DNA of 27,909 nucleotides from CAG-791 sp963655255 (GCA_963655255.1 CAVKEB010000029.1:1-27909), one strand, 5' to 3'. Positions 7,197 to 15,134 are shown, counted from the stretch's first letter. Program-made: numbers and translations. The notes: generated by a model not told the origin, from the letters alone.

Positions 7197-8210
7197 TCAG
7201 TGCTCTTCCACCGTCTTCAGAAGCGCACGAATCTGCTCCACCGAAAGCCATTCCTTGTTGCTGCCGGAGGAATAAACAAAGCCGTCTTCCACTGCCCTGC
7301 CCTGCGGATCCCGCACCTGACGGTCATTGTAAGTGATCTGCGGATAGATGATATAGTTCTTCTCGAATTCCAGTGTGTTCGGCGCATCCTCTGCCGTCAC
7401 CATGACCTCGTGAAGTTTCTCGCCGGGCCGAATGCCGACCTCCACGGTCTTGCAGCCGGGGAGAAGGGCCTCCGCCAGATCCTTCACATAGAAGGACGGA
7501 ATCTTGGAAATAAAGGTTTCACCGCCTTTTGCCTCTTCCAGCGCCTTGATCACGAGCTCAACGCCCTGATCCAGGCTGATCCAGAAACGGGTCATCCGGT
7601 AATCCGTAATCGGCATCGTGGTCTCTCCCCGCGCAATGAGGTCCCGGAAGAACGGAATGACCGAGCCGCGGCTTCCCGCTACATTCCCATAGCGCACGAC
7701 AGAGAAGGAGACGTCCTTGCTGCCCGCATAAGCATTTGCCGCGATAAAAAGCTTGTCGCTGACCAGCTTCGTCCCGCCGTAGAGATTGACCGGATTCACC
7801 GCCTTATCCGTGGACAGTGCAACAACCTTCTTCACGCCCTGATCGAGCGCCGCATCAATGATGTTCATCGCGCCGTGCACATTGGTTTTGATTGCCTCCG
7901 AAGGGTTGTATTCGCAGGCCGGAACCTGCTTCAGCGCCGCCGCGTGAATGACATAATCCACGCCTTCCATCGCGCGCTCCAGCCGCTCCTTGTCGCGCAC
8001 ATCTCCGATGAAGAAGCGCATGATCTGCGCGTTCTCCTTGTAAGGAGACTCGTTGGACATCAGGAACTGCTTGAACTCGTCTCTTGAATAAATAATCAGC
8101 TTTTTCGGATGATAATGCTCCAGAACATATTTGGTGAAGCAGTGCCCGAAGGATCCGGTTCCTCCTGTAATCAGGATGGTTTTATCGTCCAGTAAATGCT
8201 TCTCTGCCAT
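7197..8210 (-). CDS. pseB: UDP-N-acetylglucosamine 4,6-dehydratase (inverting)
   Basis: This short-chain dehydrogenase/reductase-fold enzyme (337 aa) removes C6 oxygen and inverts C5 of UDP-GlcNAc, the first step of pseudaminic acid synthesis. The NADP-binding TGGTGSFG is at residues 15-22. The catalytic set STDK (133-136) and NLYGGTK (Y144, K148) is the PseB/CapD-like form. The ending RPGEKLHEVMVTAEDA is typical of the family. The ATG lies 7 bases after the stop of the metal-regulator gene, with AAAGGAAAC as SD inside that gene's end, so the two are almost certainly one transcript. Later pathway enzymes (PseH, PseG, PseI, PseF) are not in the window. Confidence 0.92.
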   Translation of the reverse strand: MAEKHLLDDKTILITGGTGSFGHCFTKYVLEHYHPKKLIIYSRDEFKQFLMSNESPYKENAQIMRFFIGDVRDKERLERAMEGVDYVIHAAALKQVPACEYNPSEAIKTNVHGAMNIIDAALDQGVKKVVALSTDKAVNPVNLYGGTKLVSDKLFIAANAYAGSKDVSFSVVRYGNVAGSRGSVIPFFRDLIARGETTMPITDYRMTRFWISLDQGVELVIKALEEAKGGETFISKIPSFYVKDLAEALLPGCKTVEVGIRPGEKLHEVMVTAEDAPNTLEFEKNYIIYPQITYNDRQVRDPQGRAVEDGFVYSSGSNKEWLSVEQIRALLKTVEEH

Positions 8211-8217
8211 AGGTATT

Positions 8218-8598
8218 TCAGTTTCCTTTCTTCATCTGTTTTTCATAATAATCGTTCAGTTTGTTGAACGTATCATCATCAATCACATGCTCGATCCGGC
8301 AAGCCTCATCGGCAGCCGTTTCCTCACTGACACCGATGGCGATCAGAACCTTGCGAAGGAGCTTGTGACGGGAATAAATCCGTTCCGCGATCACCCGTCC
8401 CTTCGGAAGGAAGGTAATGTAGCCGTTCACATCCATTTCAATATAGCCATTCTCGCGCAGTTTCTTCATCGCGATGCTGACGCTCGGCTTGGAAAAGCCC
8501 ATTTCATTGACAATGTCGATGCTGCGGACATACGGGTTTCTCTCTTCCAGAATCAGTATTGTTTCCAGATAGTCTTCTGCAGACTCATGAATTTCCAT
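8218..8598 (-). CDS. DtxR/MntR-family metal-dependent transcriptional regulator
   Basis: This 126-residue protein has a winged helix domain (about residues 5-70, GFSKPSVSIAMKKL as recognition region) and the DtxR-family dimerisation and metal domain. There is no C-terminal SH3 domain, as in MntR. Putative ligands are D9 and E12 (EDYLET), H78 (SRHKLL), and C100, E103, H104 (EACRIEH). The last group matches the DtxR/IdeR pattern with Cys, where Bacillus MntR has Glu; D9 is MntR-like where DtxR has Met. The metal, Fe(II) or Mn(II), is therefore uncertain. Start at 8598 is chosen over the ATG at 8604 because the SD GCGAGGT touches the latter. That SD is part of a repeat element. It heads the pseB-pseC-glycosyltransferase run. 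Confidence 0.88.
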   Translation of the reverse strand: MEIHESAEDYLETILILEERNPYVRSIDIVNEMGFSKPSVSIAMKKLRENGYIEMDVNGYITFLPKGRVIAERIYSRHKLLRKVLIAIGVSEETAADEACRIEHVIDDDTFNKLNDYYEKQMKKGN

Positions 8599-8599
8599 T

Positions 8600-8710
8600 C
8601 TCATACCTCGCTCAGGCAAAATCCGCGATACCAGGCGAAGATGTCATCCGACATCTTACAGTGCAGCGGTTTTGCCAAATACGGCAGCTCCTGCCGCGGC
8701 GTTCCGCGGA
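8600..8710 (-). repeat. Palindromic repeat carrying the SD of the metal-regulator gene
   Basis: On the minus strand a chain of hairpins precedes the regulator: CCGCGG-AACG-CCGCGG (8710-8695), CGGCAG-GAG-CTGCCG (overlapping, to about 8682), then GGCAAAACCGC paired with GCGGATTTTGCC enclosing AAGATGTC-GGAT-GACATCTT. The 3' end reads GGATTTTGCCTGAGCGAGG, then TATGAGAATGG, supplying the SD. Near-identical tails occur at 13975-13998, 14041-14066 and 25023-25046, and GGTTTTGCC-AAT-CGGCAG recurs at 14074-14093. Confidence 0.7.
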
Positions 8711-8775
8711 ATCATTCGGGCATTCTCCATCCTTCCGGAATCTCATGGAAGCCGTGAGCGATACCCTGTCAAAAA

Positions 8776-10794
8776 TTAAAACTCGATCACCAGTCCGCCA
8801 TAGGCCGGCATATCAAACGCAATGTACTGCGGCTTGTAGTCACAGTCGCCCTTGACCGCCTTCAGAACCTTCGGCACATTCGAACCCGCTCCGCCGAATT
8901 CCGGATCGGTGCTGTTCAGGAGGACCTTGTAATTCCCCATTGCGGGTACGCCCAGCCGGTAGTCCTTATATTCCACCGGCGTCATGTTCAGAATGAACAG
9001 GATCTTGCGGTCATCCGACCCGCACTTACGGAAGAAGCTGTAAATGCTGCGGCTCTTGTCATCGGCATTGATCCACTCAAAGCCGTCCCAGCTGTCATCA
9101 ATTTCATACATGCAGGGATACTTGCGGTAAATCTTCAGAAGTTCTGCATAATATTTCTGCATTCCGGCATTCAGCTCGTTCTGAAGAAGGAACCAGTCCA
9201 GTTCCCTTGCTTCACTCCACTCCCGCTCCTGGCCGAATTCCTGACCCATGAACAGAAGCTTTTTGCCGGAGTGTCCCATCATGAAGGTATAGCCGAGACG
9301 AAGGTTCGCGTACTTATCCGCCGGATAGCCGGGCATTTTCTCCACCATCGAGCACTTGAGGTGAACCACCTCATCATGAGAAAGCGGCAGAATGTACTTC
9401 TCCGAGCTGTTGTAGCTCATTGCAAAGGTCATGCTGTAATGTGAGCCGCTGCGCATGATGGGATCCAGCTTCATGTACTCGCAGAAATCATGCATCCAGC
9501 CCATATTCCACTTAAAGGTAAAGCCCAGTCCGTCTGTTCCGATCCCGCTCGTCACCTTCGGCCATGCGGTAGATTCCTCCGCAATGGTCATAAATCCCGG
9601 ATACGAGCCGCGCACCACGGAATTCATATGCTGGAAAAATACAATGGCATCCAGGTTCTTGTTATCGCCGTACTTGTTGGGGAGCCACTCACCTTCCTTC
9701 TTGCCGTAGTCCAGATACAGCATGGAGGCAACCGCGTCCACCCGGATTCCGTCCACATGGAACTCACGAATCCAGTAAAGAACATTCGCGATCAGGAAGT
9801 TCTTCACCTCCGGCTTCGCCAGATTGAAGATCTTCGTTCCCCAGTCCGGATGCTCGCCTCTTCTCGGATCCGGATCCTCATAGATGCACTTGCCGTCAAA
9901 GCAGGCAAGACCGTGCTCGTCCGGGCAAAAATGAGCCGGAACCCAGTCCAGAATGACGCCGATGTTGTTCCTGTGCAGCGTATCAATCAGATACATGAAG
10001 TCCTTCGGCGTTCCGTAACGGGAGGTCGGCGCGTAATAGCCGGTCACCTGATAGCCCCAGGAACCGTCGAAAGGATGCTCCAGAATTCCCATCAGCTCAA
10101 TATGGGTAAAACGCATCCCCTTCAGATAATCCACAAGACGATCCGCAAATTCCCGGTAATTGTAGAATCCGTCTCCACCGTCCGGATGCTTCATCCAGGA
10201 GCCGATGTGGCACTCATAGATGGCAAGGGGTTCCTGGAAGACGTTCTTTTTCTCACGGGCCTCCATCCATTTCGAATCGCCCCACTTATAACCGGAGAGA
10301 TTCGTTGTACAGGAAGCGGTTCCGGGCCGGAGCTCTGCCGCGTTTGCGTACGGGTCGGCCTTGTAGAGTTTGCGTCCCTCCGGCGTATAGATCAGATATT
10401 TGTACAACTCATTCTCACCGACTCCCGGAATAAAGCAGGTCCAGATACCGATCTCGCCGATCTTCTCCATGGCATACTGGTCTTCGTTCCATCCGTTGAA
10501 GGATCCGATGACATGGACCGCAGCCGCATTCGGTGCCCACACCGCGAAGAACATTCCTTCCACGCCGTTCTCCACCGACGGATGCGCGCCGAGCTTTTTG
10601 TAAATATCGTAATGAGTTCCCTGGCCGAACAGATAGCAGTCATCCTGCGAGATGAAAACGTGCTGCTCTTCCTGCGGCTTCTCTTCCTTCTTCGGCTTCG
10701 GTACTCTCGTCTTTCCGGATTCCGATACTGCAGCCGCCATCTGCGCGGCTGCCTTTGCCATTCCGGTCTTTGCCTTTTTTCTCTTTGCTGCCAT
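8776..10794 (-). CDS. glgB: 1,4-alpha-glucan (glycogen) branching enzyme
   Basis: This GH13 enzyme (672 aa) forms alpha-1,6 branches in glycogen by cutting alpha-1,4 chains and transferring them. An N-terminal carbohydrate-binding module 48 (about residues 75-165, FFAVWAPNAAAVHVIGSFNG) precedes the (beta/alpha)8 barrel. Catalytic residues by family pattern are nucleophile D353 (DGIRVDAV), acid E406 (TIAEEST) and D474 (LSHDEV). An all-beta C-terminal domain ends at LVIEF. The first 40 residues are a Lys/Ala/Glu-rich extension not needed for the fold. The ATG at 10794 has a strong SD (GGAGGGG). It follows the large TPR/AAA-like gene by 48 bp, so the two are likely one operon. No other glg gene is in the window. 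Confidence 0.97.
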   Translation of the reverse strand: MAAKRKKAKTGMAKAAAQMAAAVSESGKTRVPKPKKEEKPQEEQHVFISQDDCYLFGQGTHYDIYKKLGAHPSVENGVEGMFFAVWAPNAAAVHVIGSFNGWNEDQYAMEKIGEIGIWTCFIPGVGENELYKYLIYTPEGRKLYKADPYANAAELRPGTASCTTNLSGYKWGDSKWMEAREKKNVFQEPLAIYECHIGSWMKHPDGGDGFYNYREFADRLVDYLKGMRFTHIELMGILEHPFDGSWGYQVTGYYAPTSRYGTPKDFMYLIDTLHRNNIGVILDWVPAHFCPDEHGLACFDGKCIYEDPDPRRGEHPDWGTKIFNLAKPEVKNFLIANVLYWIREFHVDGIRVDAVASMLYLDYGKKEGEWLPNKYGDNKNLDAIVFFQHMNSVVRGSYPGFMTIAEESTAWPKVTSGIGTDGLGFTFKWNMGWMHDFCEYMKLDPIMRSGSHYSMTFAMSYNSSEKYILPLSHDEVVHLKCSMVEKMPGYPADKYANLRLGYTFMMGHSGKKLLFMGQEFGQEREWSEARELDWFLLQNELNAGMQKYYAELLKIYRKYPCMYEIDDSWDGFEWINADDKSRSIYSFFRKCGSDDRKILFILNMTPVEYKDYRLGVPAMGNYKVLLNSTDPEFGGAGSNVPKVLKAVKGDCDYKPQYIAFDMPAYGGLVIEF

Positions 10795-10842
10795 TTTGCA
10801 ACCCCTCCTGCCCCAAGAAAAGTGAATGCTGAAACGTTCTCA

Positions 10843-13800
10843 TCAATTGTGCATGAAATCCTTCTCATGAATGATGATCCGGTCATTCTCATCATACCGG
10901 CGCCTGGAAAGCACCTCCATCAGCGTATGCGGTGTCTTCTTCTCCGCATATCCGATTGCCTCATCCACCAGATCACGAACCTCTCCCAGCGTCACCTGAT
11001 GCGTGGAAGTCTGCATCGCCGCGATTCGCTGTGCCAGAGCCAGCTGTCCGAATTCATCAATGGAGAAATCCTGTGACAGCGCGTAGTCCCTCGCATAGGC
11101 GACCAGTGCCTTGTCATCCAGCGGTCGGATCGCAATCGTTGCCGTAAAGCTTCCGAGATACTTCTCGTTCTCGTGGCGGAACTGCTCCATCTTCTTGTTG
11201 CCGTCCACCAGAATCAGAATAATGCCATGCTCACGGCCTTCCAGCTCATGATACAGGCGTTCCATGGTCTTCGGCGCAATGTCTGCCGCCTTATTGATGA
11301 TCAGAGCGCCGCTCTCCAGCTTTTCAAAGGTTTTCCGGATTCCTTCCGGTTTCAGCCGGTTCAGGGATTCTCCTGAAACCCGGGCAACCTTTCCGGTAAA
11401 ATTGGAATCCGTTTTCCGCGTGATTTCCAGGATACCCTTGGCTACGCGGTCCGCGGTGGCTTCATTTCCGAGAATCAGAAGGTTTCCGGTCGCGGAAGCA
11501 AGGCTGATCTCGTCCAGTGCCGCCGTCAGCTGCTCCACGTTCTCTCTCATGCGGCAGAACGGGCCGAACAGACGCCGCTCTTCCCTGGAGAGCTCGCGCT
11601 TTCCGCCGGGAGCAGGCCTTGCTGCCTCCCTGCTGCCCTCTGCAGGAGCCGGTGCCGCTTTCTGTGCAGCAGGTGCTGTCTTCGGCTTCTCCTGCGGTGC
11701 AGGCCGCCTCTGCGGTCTGTTCTTCTCCTGTGCAGGAGCTGTCTCTGTCCGCTCTTCCTCCGGTTCCGGTGCGGGAGCCTCCTCGTACGTTTCCGCAGGA
11801 GCCTCTTCCGGCTCCTCTTCGTATTCCTCTTCCGGAGCTTCCTCTTCGTATGTTTCCGCGGGGGCTTCTTCCGGCTCTTCTTCGTATTCCTCTTCTTCCG
11901 GGGCTTCCTCTTCGTATGTTTCCGCGGGGGCTTCTTCCGGCTCTTCTTCGTATTCTTCTTCGGGAGCTTCCTCCTCGCACGCTTCTGTGGGGGCTTCTTC
12001 CGGCTCCTCTTCGTTTTCCTCTTCTTCCGAGGCTTCCTCTTCGTATGTTTCCGCGGTGGTCTCTTCCTCAGGCTCTTCCACGGGAGCTTCTTCCGGTACC
12101 TCCGAAGGAGCAGCCTTCACCGCGGGCTGCGGTTTCCGGACCTCTTCCGTCTCCGTCGCTTCTTTCTCCGGTGTCTTGGTCCCTTCCGTCATTCCGGCTG
12201 CAGCTGCCGCAGTCTCTTCCGGTACGGTCTCCCGCTGCTCTTCCTGCTCATCCGGGTAAGCCGCCTGCTGAGGTTCCTCATACTCGTCATAAGCCGCCTG
12301 TTCTTCTTCCCGGGCGAGCTCCTCCTGCCGCGCCATGGCACGGCGGATATCCTCCGAATTCCAGCGCCTCGTTGCGATCTCATCCATCGCATCCCTGCCG
12401 CGCCGTCCATAGACCTTTGTATCATCCTCTTCGTTGGAAACCGGCACGCCCCGCCCTGCAGATCTTGCCGGAAGGCCGTCATCCGCGCGATAGGTTCTGC
12501 GCACCGGCTGCTCCGCGGCAGGTGCCTTCGCTCTTGCAGGCTGCGGTCCTCTTGCAGGAAGGTCTCCTCCCATGCGATACATGCCGCTCCGAACCTGTCT
12601 TCTCTGCCGCGCGACTCCCTTCTCAATGTCCTCCAGAAGGCCGTGCCGCGCCGTCTCATCAAAATCCTGCATCAGGGATCCGGTGTCTTCCAGAATTCTC
12701 TGTGCACGCTTCTCGTCATTCGCGCGGCGGATATCCGAACGGATCTTCTCCCACTCCGCCATCACTTCACTGATGGACAGCTGCCCGTCCACCTGCTGCT
12801 CCGGCTCATCCGGCGGATCCATTACCATGGAATACTGCCCGCTTGTCTCCTGTTCCAGCTTATCATCGTAAGGGCGCGCATAGATATCCTGCATGCCCTT
12901 TGCCACATTATTCTGAATGCTGTCTACGCTGTGCTGCTCCTCCGCCGTGCGGATGGGCAGATCCGTGTGCTCTTCCTGCGCGGGAGCGGGGATCTCTTCC
13001 GCCGGTTTCTCTTCTCCCGGCTCCTTCTCCTTTTCCGGTTCTTCGGAAAGTGGAGCCTTCGCTTCCTCTGCGGCACGTTCCTCCACTGCGGTTCTCTCCA
13101 GCTCCTCCGCGGTTCGCTCTGCCTGAGCTTCTTCCTCTGCTTCCTTCGCGCTCTCTTCCAGTGCCGCCGGCTGACTGGCAGGAGCGGCTTTCTCTTCCTT
13201 CCTTCCGGCCGCCGGTGCCTTTCTCAGGAGCTCTTCTGCCATTTCCGCATATTTGCTCCCCGCAAAATTTCGCAGAATCGCACCGCCAAGATCCGCGGCC
13301 TTCCGGGTCTCCCCCGCCTTCTGATAGAGAACTGCCAGCTCATAATCCCATCTGGCCGATGCCTTTTCCGCATGGAGCTGCTCCAGCACTGCAATCTTCT
13401 CCTGATCCGAGACCGGAGAAACACAGTACATCTTGTACTGAAGAATCAGACGTCTGGGGTTCTTCGGCTCCAGCGCCTGATATTCCTGCATCAGCTGCAG
13501 GGCCTGCGTCAGATCACTCTGCAGGCCGTCACGGCCGTACAGGAAAATCGTCAGCTCACACAGTGCATAGACAATCGCCGGATTGTCAGTCTCTCTCTCA
13601 TGCGCAATCGCCATGATGTCCCGGCTTCTGTCATAATCGCCGACCGCCTTGTAGACCTCGCTGATCCTGCACAGGGTTTCTGCACTCTTGACGTGGTTCC
13701 AGTCGATTCCGTCTGCAATGTTCGCCGCTTCCTCAAAGCGCTTCTCGCCAATCAGAGCATTGATCTCATTCAGACTGATCTTGAATTCATACTTATCCAC
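10843..13800 (-). CDS. Large acidic protein: TPR-like N-terminus, Glu/Pro repeats, degenerate AAA+-like C-terminus
   Basis: This 985-residue protein has three parts. Residues 1-200 are helical hairpins of TPR type (KRFEEAANIA, EVYKAVGDYDRSRDIMAIAH, LAVLYQKAGETRKAADLGGA). Residues about 205-735 are low complexity, rich in Glu, Ala and Pro, including tandem repeats near 570-673. Residues 737-985 resemble a CbxX/SpoVK-type AAA+ domain. The Walker A site is replaced by LLILGNEATADRVA, with no GKT, and the Walker B acidic pair is missing (GALIINKAADI), so ATP hydrolysis is unlikely. The protein starts at GTG (13800) with SD GAGGGAAG 6 bases upstream, and has its own promoter. It lies 48 bp before glgB, suggesting a role linked to glycogen metabolism or simple co-transcription. 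No function is assigned. Confidence 0.85.
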   Translation of the reverse strand: MDKYEFKISLNEINALIGEKRFEEAANIADGIDWNHVKSAETLCRISEVYKAVGDYDRSRDIMAIAHERETDNPAIVYALCELTIFLYGRDGLQSDLTQALQLMQEYQALEPKNPRRLILQYKMYCVSPVSDQEKIAVLEQLHAEKASARWDYELAVLYQKAGETRKAADLGGAILRNFAGSKYAEMAEELLRKAPAAGRKEEKAAPASQPAALEESAKEAEEEAQAERTAEELERTAVEERAAEEAKAPLSEEPEKEKEPGEEKPAEEIPAPAQEEHTDLPIRTAEEQHSVDSIQNNVAKGMQDIYARPYDDKLEQETSGQYSMVMDPPDEPEQQVDGQLSISEVMAEWEKIRSDIRRANDEKRAQRILEDTGSLMQDFDETARHGLLEDIEKGVARQRRQVRSGMYRMGGDLPARGPQPARAKAPAAEQPVRRTYRADDGLPARSAGRGVPVSNEEDDTKVYGRRGRDAMDEIATRRWNSEDIRRAMARQEELAREEEQAAYDEYEEPQQAAYPDEQEEQRETVPEETAAAAAGMTEGTKTPEKEATETEEVRKPQPAVKAAPSEVPEEAPVEEPEEETTAETYEEEASEEEENEEEPEEAPTEACEEEAPEEEYEEEPEEAPAETYEEEAPEEEEYEEEPEEAPAETYEEEAPEEEYEEEPEEAPAETYEEAPAPEPEEERTETAPAQEKNRPQRRPAPQEKPKTAPAAQKAAPAPAEGSREAARPAPGGKRELSREERRLFGPFCRMRENVEQLTAALDEISLASATGNLLILGNEATADRVAKGILEITRKTDSNFTGKVARVSGESLNRLKPEGIRKTFEKLESGALIINKAADIAPKTMERLYHELEGREHGIILILVDGNKKMEQFRHENEKYLGSFTATIAIRPLDDKALVAYARDYALSQDFSIDEFGQLALAQRIAAMQTSTHQVTLGEVRDLVDEAIGYAEKKTPHTLMEVLSRRRYDENDRIIIHEKDFMHN
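11780..12088 (-). repeat. Tandem coding repeats, about 5 units of 54-66 bp
   Basis: Within the large acidic gene about five units encode variants of EEAPAETYEEEAPEEEYEEE. Neighbouring units differ by small in-frame insertions (TCTTC runs on the plus strand). The pattern suggests expansion and contraction by slippage or unequal crossing-over, so copy number may vary among strains. It is coding DNA in frame, not a CRISPR. Confidence 0.8.
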
Positions 13801-13874
13801 TGTTCTTCCCTCGTATTTCCCGGCGTGCGGAGCATAGCTGCGCGCATAGTTTTCCCAATGTAAATATCATCAAA

Positions 13875-13903
13875 AGTTTAGCATACGCCCTATTGCATGT
13901 CAA
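13875..13903 (-). promoter_or_regulatory. Promoter of the TPR/AAA-like gene and glgB
   Basis: On the minus strand a consensus TTGACA (13903-13898) is followed after 17 bp by TAAACT (13880-13875), preceded by TGC as a partial extended -10. Transcription would begin near 13868, giving an untranslated leader of about 67 nt before the GTG start. Confidence 0.65.
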
Positions 13904-13996
13904 AAAACGCCACCGCTGCGGCCTTCGTTTTCCGCGTCATTTCCCGCACCGGAAAATCCCATTCGGGTCCTCTTTTTATACCTTGCTGAGACAAAA

Positions 13997-14045
13997 CCGA
14001 TGCTGTCGTTTGAAAGCAGCATATCGATGTCACTTTCAAACTTAT
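13997..14045. repeat. Palindromic repeat, copy 1 (imperfect)
   Basis: TTTGAAAGCAGCAT-ATCG-ATGTCACTTTCAAA (14009-14040) is the same element as copy 2 (14107-14155) 110 bp away. Flanks ACCGATGCTG and ACTTA are also shared. Three of the 14 stem positions no longer pair, so this copy has decayed. On the minus strand it is followed by a TTTTGTCTCAGCAAGG tail like those that carry SDs elsewhere. Confidence 0.75.
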
Positions 14046-14054
14046 CCCTCACTG

Positions 14055-14093
14055 AGGCAAAATCCGCGAAGGCGGTTTTGCCGAATGCGGCAG
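14055..14093. repeat. GGCAAAATCCGC hairpin repeat with CTCACTGAGG end
   Basis: GGCAAAATCCGC-GAAG-GCGGTTTTGCC (14056-14082) is a hairpin with one internal mismatch. It is followed by GAATGCGGCAG; the copy at 8615-8690 has a longer insert at the hairpin tip but the same arms and following sequence. Left of it CTCACTGAGG (14049-14058) matches the ends at 8606 and 25031. Confidence 0.7.
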
Positions 14094-14106
14094 CCGGTGC
14101 GTCAGC

Positions 14107-14155
14107 ACCGATGCTGCCGTTTGAACGTGACATATCGATGTCACGTTCAAACTTA
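14107..14155. repeat. Palindromic repeat, copy 2 (perfect), overlapping the ksgA stop codon
   Basis: TTTGAACGTGACAT (14120-14133) and ATGTCACGTTCAAA (14138-14151) form a perfect 14-bp stem with loop ATCG. The repeat's end, ACTTA, supplies the TAA stop of ksgA on the minus strand. It could stabilise the 3' end of the ksgA transcript. There is no T-tract. Confidence 0.8.
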
Positions 14156-15025
14156 CCGCTTCTGCAAATGCCGCGAAAGCTCCGCGTACTGCTCCAGCGA
14201 CAGCTTCTCTCCACGGATGGTCGCAGAAAGTCCCATTTTCTCCAGGGCATCCTGCACTTCCTCGCGGGTAACCGTCCCTTCCTTCTCTGCAAGTCCGTGG
14301 GAGAGAGCATTGGCCAGCGTCTTCCGTCTCTGATTGAAGGCCGCGCGGATCAGGGCGAACAGGAATGTTTCGTCCGCGTCAACCGGAGCCTTTTTCCGGA
14401 TGTTCAGCTTCAGAACCGCCGAATCCACGCCTGGCCTTGGAATGAAGCTCCCCGGAGAAACAATGCAGACCAGCTCCGGTTCCGAATAATAGCGGACCGC
14501 CAGAGACAGTGCGCCGTACTCTTTGTCCTTCTCCGTTGCAAGGATCCGGTCCGCCACCTCCTTCTGAACCATCACGGTAATGCTCTCAAAGCAGTCCGCC
14601 TCCTGAAACAGCTGCAGCAGGATCGGCGTCGTGATGTAATAGGGAAGATTCGCCACGCACTTCAGCGGACGTCCCTGATTGTATTCACCGGCAACCGTCT
14701 TCAGATCCGTTTTCAGAATATCCTGAAACAGGATGGTCACATTGTCCCGGTCCTCCAGCGTCCGGCCCAGTACCGTCTCCAGAGACCGGTCAATCTCCAC
14801 AGCCACCACGTGTCCCGCCGCTTCCGACAAAAGCTGTGTCATGGTACCGATTCCCGGTCCGATCTCCAGAACGCAGTCCTCTCCGGAAATATCCGCCGCA
14901 TCGATGATCTGGTCGACAACACCGCGATTGATCAGAAAGTTCTGTCCGTATTTTTTCTTCGCCCGAAGGCCGAACTCATTCAGTACGGCCATGGTCCCAT
15001 GCGGGCTTGCCAGCAATTCGCTCAT
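14153..15025 (-). CDS. rsmA/ksgA: 16S rRNA (adenine(1518)-N(6)/adenine(1519)-N(6))-dimethyltransferase
   Basis: This enzyme dimethylates two adjacent adenines in the 3' hairpin of 16S rRNA during small-subunit maturation, using S-adenosylmethionine. The 290-residue length is normal. KKYGQNFLIN (residues 24-33) is the family N-terminal block, LEIGPGIGT (53-61) the SAM-binding motif I, VANLPYYITTP the catalytic NLPY motif, and FIPRPGVDSAVL the C-terminal signature. The ATG at 15025 is chosen for its SD GGGGAGG 8 bases upstream; an upstream ATG at 15064 adds residues outside the family. It is downstream of tatD by 110 bp on the same strand. Its stop codon lies in a palindromic repeat. Confidence 0.96.
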   Translation of the reverse strand: MSELLASPHGTMAVLNEFGLRAKKKYGQNFLINRGVVDQIIDAADISGEDCVLEIGPGIGTMTQLLSEAAGHVVAVEIDRSLETVLGRTLEDRDNVTILFQDILKTDLKTVAGEYNQGRPLKCVANLPYYITTPILLQLFQEADCFESITVMVQKEVADRILATEKDKEYGALSLAVRYYSEPELVCIVSPGSFIPRPGVDSAVLKLNIRKKAPVDADETFLFALIRAAFNQRRKTLANALSHGLAEKEGTVTREEVQDALEKMGLSATIRGEKLSLEQYAELSRHLQKR

Positions 15026-15134
15026 CTGATTTCCTCCCCGCCGCGATCTTCGCGGCATTCCCATATCTGCAATTTCTATAACGATTCTGCCCGTGCCAGG
15101 ATCGTGAGAAGAAGCCTTCCGGCAGTCTCCGGCA

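Larger units (their letters stand above)
13904..14152. other. Hairpin-rich intergenic region between ksgA and the TPR/AAA-like gene
   Basis: This stretch consists almost entirely of palindromes. From right to left: a perfect 14-bp stem (14120-14151), a 7+6-bp stem CGGCAGC-CGGTGC with GCACCG-AT-GCTGCCG (14088-14119), GGCAAAATCCGC-GAAG-GCGGTTTTGCC (14056-14082), and an imperfect copy of the 14-bp stem (14009-14040). A 136-codon open frame across it on the minus strand is composed of these repeats and has no SD or family resemblance. No gene is called. Confidence 0.7.

Noticed and set aside
11780..12088. Regularly repeated units that could be taken for a CRISPR array
   Set aside because: Units are contiguous without unique spacers, remain in the coding frame and differ by codon-sized changes.
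11264..12259. Plus-strand frame rich in Ser and Gly over the acidic repeat region
   Set aside because: It is the complement of Glu/Ala/Pro codon repeats in the large minus-strand gene; the repeats are in frame and domain-linked only on the minus strand.
13900..14310. Minus-strand 136-codon frame ending near the TPR/AAA-like gene
   Set aside because: Its first part is ksgA in another frame and the rest is translated palindromic repeats; no SD.
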